Shown here one piece after another: positions 6,433-7,140 of a stretch of DNA of 7,140 nucleotides. Origin of the DNA: Akkermansia muciniphila. Lineage in GTDB: Bacteria; Verrucomicrobiota; Verrucomicrobiia; Verrucomicrobiales; V1-33. The stretch spans positions 1-7,140 of the forward strand of contig CALQKQ020000190.1 in the NCBI GenBank assembly GCA_943331195.2, in the 5' to 3' direction. The notes beneath the pieces are model-generated. The model made no database searches and was not told where the DNA came from. It saw nothing but the letters and a program-made list of their open reading frames with translations. Made by a program: the position numbers and the translations under genes. Numbering within the stretch: the first letter of the stretch is position 1; each line of letters begins with the position of its first letter.

Positions 6433-7140
6433 TTACTTGCCGAGGCTATCGATGAGGCCTTGGAGGCCGTCGCCGCCTTTGAGGGTATCTTTGATGAGGG
6501 CTTTGGCGGCGTCGGAGAGGCCGTCGGCGAGGGCTTTTTCGAAGCTTTTGCTGAGGTTGACTTCGGGGCGACCGATGTCTTCGGTGGAGGTGAAGGGGAT
6601 GCTGAGGAGGCCTTTGTCGTTGAGAAGTTTTTTGAGGAGGGTGTCGCGGATGATGGGGGCGAGGCTTTCGCCTTTGGTTTTGAGATAATTGTCGACGCCG
6701 GCGATGGCTTCTTGGCTGACTTTTTCATTGGCGGTGAAGAGGCCTTGGAATTCGTGGGATTGGTCGTCGGGGTTGAACCAGGAGCCGGCTTTGATTTTGA
6801 GGCGGCAGGTGTCGAAATAGAAATGGGTATCTTCTTCGAAGCGGAGCAGGCCATCGACCATGCGGGCTTGGACGGAGGTGTCGCGTTCGAGGCGGCCGGA
6901 GACGGGGAAGGAGGTGAGGTCGAGGCCGATTTGGTCTTTGAGTTTGTTGAGTTTGAGGCTGAGTTTTTCGAGGGTGGGGATGCGATCGAGGTAGGAGTCG
7001 GCTTTGAAGGTGAGGTTGAGGGTGGTGCCGTTGGAGGGGGAGGGCTGCTGGAGGGGGGGCAGGGAGCTGCGCACCTCGATGAGCAGGTCCATTTGTTGGC
7101 GCTGGTCTTTGAGGTCGGTGGAGGTGAGGTGGAGGGAGGA
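6433..7140 (-). CDS. Unrecognised protein, C-terminal part (possibly AsmA-like)
   Basis: I do not recognise this gene with confidence. The frame is open from the right edge to the TAA at 6433-6435 (235 codons). An ATG at 7092 exists, but the 16 codons above it are also open and similar in composition, so the true start is probably beyond the window. The visible part is soluble in character. It has alternating hydrophobic/polar stretches suggesting beta-strands (LNLTFKADSYL, FYFDTCRLKIKAGSWF), helical segments around NYLKTKGESLAPIIRDTLLKK, and then an amphipathic Lys-rich tail ending GLIDSLGK. The pattern of a short strand IPFTST, a GRPEVNLSKSFEKAL stretch and a Lys/Leu-rich helical end resembles the C-termini of AsmA/DUF748-type envelope proteins, where a 'G...P.V' segment precedes such a helix. 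That is a resemblance only. No transmembrane segment or catalytic motif is visible. It may be co-transcribed with prmC and murA. Confidence 0.75.
   Translation of the reverse strand, partial: SSLHLTSTDLKDQRQQMDLLIEVRSSLPPLQQPSPSNGTTLNLTFKADSYLDRIPTLEKLSLKLNKLKDQIGLDLTSFPVSGRLERDTSVQARMVDGLLRFEEDTHFYFDTCRLKIKAGSWFNPDDQSHEFQGLFTANEKVSQEAIAGVDNYLKTKGESLAPIIRDTLLKKLLNDKGLLSIPFTSTEDIGRPEVNLSKSFEKALADGLSDAAKALIKDTLKGGDGLQGLIDSLGK

Overview
The window holds six protein-coding genes and little else. It reads as an ordinary chromosomal stretch of a GC-rich Gram-negative bacterium. The signs are a lipoprotein-type multicopper oxidase, a Sec-exported carboxypeptidase, a peptidoglycan precursor enzyme and an E. 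coli-type dihydroorotase. The lack of Shine-Dalgarno sequences and the mix of genes would suit the Verrucomicrobiota or a relative in the PVC group. That placement is an impression from gene content and is not proven by any marker in the window.

Layout, left to right. (1) 1-1375, minus: most of a CopA/PcoA-like multicopper oxidase with a lipoprotein signal, cut by the left edge before its last copper motif. (2) 1376-1558: a 183-base spacer without a gene. (3) 1559-2590, minus: pyrC, dihydroorotase. (4) 2591-2664: a short divergent promoter region. (5) 2665-4182, plus: an exported S10-family serine carboxypeptidase, the only plus-strand gene. (6) 4183-4210: a 28-base convergent gap made almost entirely of G-runs. 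(7) 4211-5473, minus: murA. (8) 5505-6362, minus: prmC. (9) 6433-7140, minus: the C-terminal part of an unrecognised protein that may be AsmA-like, cut by the right edge. The gene at 6433-7140, prmC and murA all read leftward and may be co-transcribed; murA follows prmC after 31 bases.

The genes do not form one pathway. PyrC serves pyrimidine synthesis, MurA starts peptidoglycan synthesis, PrmC modifies translation release factors, the oxidase probably handles copper outside the cytoplasm, and the S10 enzyme trims peptides outside the cytoplasm. I see no mobile element, CRISPR array, RNA gene or defence system, and no convincing new multi-gene system.

The points worth a second look are these. 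The plus strand is G-rich regardless of gene direction, so plus and minus genes use opposite third-base choices. MurA has Met where the family has a near-invariant Asn next to the catalytic-site Lys. Several start codons follow pyrimidine-rich leaders in place of a Shine-Dalgarno sequence. G-quadruplex-type runs fall exactly in three of the gene borders.
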